Shown here in pieces: positions 43,399 to 44,062 of a stretch of DNA of 44,062 bases. Origin of the DNA: Acidobacteriota bacterium (lineage in GTDB: Bacteria; Acidobacteriota; Terriglobia; UBA7540). The stretch lies in the NCBI GenBank assembly GCA_902812415.1, contig CADDZJ010000023.1, forward strand, positions 1 to 44,062. Reading direction: 5' to 3'. Numbering within the stretch: position 1 is the stretch's first letter; each line of letters begins with the position of its first letter. Under the pieces are notes generated by a model. It did no database searches and had not been told where the DNA came from. It was given only the letters and a program-made list of their open reading frames with translations. The translations under genes were made by a program, and so were the position numbers.

Positions 43399-43522
43399 AC
43401 GAACAATTTCCCGATTTTTCCGCTAAGCCTATTCTTTTCTGTTTGTTAGTATATAACGAACAAATTAAATCCATAAGTCATTTAATTTCTTTAAGATACA
43501 ATAAATCTCGGAAATTGTTCGT
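43399..43522. repeat. 124-bp AT-rich element with perfect 13-bp inverted ends
   Basis: ACGAACAATTTCC (43399-43411) and GGAAATTGTTCGT (43510-43522) are exact inverted repeats. The motif recurs inside as a palindrome, TTTGTTAGTATATAACGAAC then AAA (43442-43464). It has the build of a miniature inverted-repeat element or a multi-site operator. No target-site duplication is evident. Confidence 0.55.
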
Positions 43523-44062
43523 AAAAGGCGTTCGAATAACAAGCCAATAACCTACCTGCTTTCAATGCGATAGATTCTTTTTTGCGTCCATCAACCCTAA
43601 ACATTCTTTTTTTCGCGAAACCCTGGGGTTTAAGCCAGCGGCTACAGCCGGGACACGGCTGAAACTATGCCCAAAAGGCCCTCGCCCACCGCTTCGCGGT
43701 TCCCATCTCTCTGTGAGGAGAGGGGTGAGAGCGGCTGCACTCCTAATCTTTTCTGCCCATCGTTTCGTTTCCGATTCCATTCCGATATCTCTCCGCCCTT
43801 TCCCTCACCCACGACCGTTCAGGGCGGTGGAAGCAAGGTGTAGCCCCGGGGAGCACTTTCCTATATTAGGCTACTATAATAGGCTAAAACGGGTCAAGAC
43901 CCATGTCATGGGCTCACGCTTGTCGGAACGGGGCGAAGATCCAGAACAACAACCGCGCGCCGTTGTCGCGGCGAACTATGTTCGCCGAGGTTTTGGAAAA
44001 CCAAAATCCGGCGATCAAAGATCAGGAGCGTCGGCGATCGCAGATCGCCGCTACAGATCGCC

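Larger units (their letters stand above)
43010..44062. other. 1053-nt gene-free end of the window, repeat-rich
   Basis: No credible gene is visible. It contains a GTGACGAGTGG-type inverted motif (about 43125-43210), the 83-bp dispersed repeat (43289-43371), an AT-rich element with inverted ends (43399-43522), a stretch with CGGCTACAGCCGGGACACGG (about 43620-43680), a GAGGGGTGAG element (43695-43735) and, at the window end, GGCGATCGCAGATCGCC, an almost perfect palindrome. Confidence 0.6.

Overview
The window looks like a chromosomal segment of an Acidobacteriota bacterium (inference from gene content, not from a marker phylogeny). The pointers are a very large TonB-dependent receptor of the Oar type with a carboxypeptidase-regulatory N-terminal domain and a PLNGRN plug motif, secreted PQQ and c-type cytochrome enzymes, ThyX in place of ThyA, a B12-dependent ribonucleotide reductase, an EgtB/EgtD pair, and intergenic regions full of short dispersed palindromic repeats. 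No phage, plasmid, transposase, CRISPR array, rRNA or tRNA was seen. The only stable RNA gene found is tmRNA.

Layout. 1-304: a 45-bp tandem repeat at the window edge and a strong promoter. 305-1535: two membrane proteins of unknown function. 1635-5239 (minus): a rhomboid protease, a YqeY-like protein and LigA. 5439-6999 (plus): a small secreted protein and a diacylglycerol-kinase-family lipid kinase. 7254-12297 (plus): two large exported proteins that combine HEAT repeats with c-type haem sites, the most unusual locus here. 12489-13910: a rhomboid-TPR fusion. 14031-15634 (minus): ThyX, a broken PPOX-family gene and ribosomal protein L31. 15822-16910: a Rieske oxygenase. 16956-22285 (minus): a LOG-family protein, two small possible genes, the class II ribonucleotide reductase NrdJ with NrdR-box-like operators, and a zinc-ribbon protein. 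22576-27344 (minus): cytochrome c, a gluconate-dehydrogenase-subunit-3-like protein and the TonB receptor. 28030-32188 (minus): an overlapping rnc-lepB-asmA-like operon. 32394-33359 (minus): a TPR protein. 33799-35530 (plus): an anSME-type radical SAM enzyme with a SEC-C tail, then tmRNA. 35615-38139 (minus): a PQQ dehydrogenase and its likely diheme cytochrome partner. 38293-40334 (minus): a PfkB kinase and a zinc alcohol dehydrogenase. 40507-43009 (minus): EgtD and EgtB. 43010-44062: no gene, several repeats.

How the genes work together. Four loci concern periplasmic electron transfer (7254-12297, 22576-23586, 35615-38139 and, for uptake, the TonB receptor). nrdJ, thyX and ligA serve DNA synthesis. 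rnc, lepB, rpmE, tmRNA and the rhomboids are general RNA, protein and envelope housekeeping. egtB and egtD make ergothioneine.

The best candidate for an undescribed system is the HEAT/toroid/haem gene pair at 7254-12297. Other points of note are two convincing NrdR-like boxes with a promoter upstream of nrdJ, a PPOX pseudogene with two lesions, an Asp-to-Asn change at a metal-ligand position of RNase III, and several dispersed hairpin families, one with a perfect 19-bp stem.
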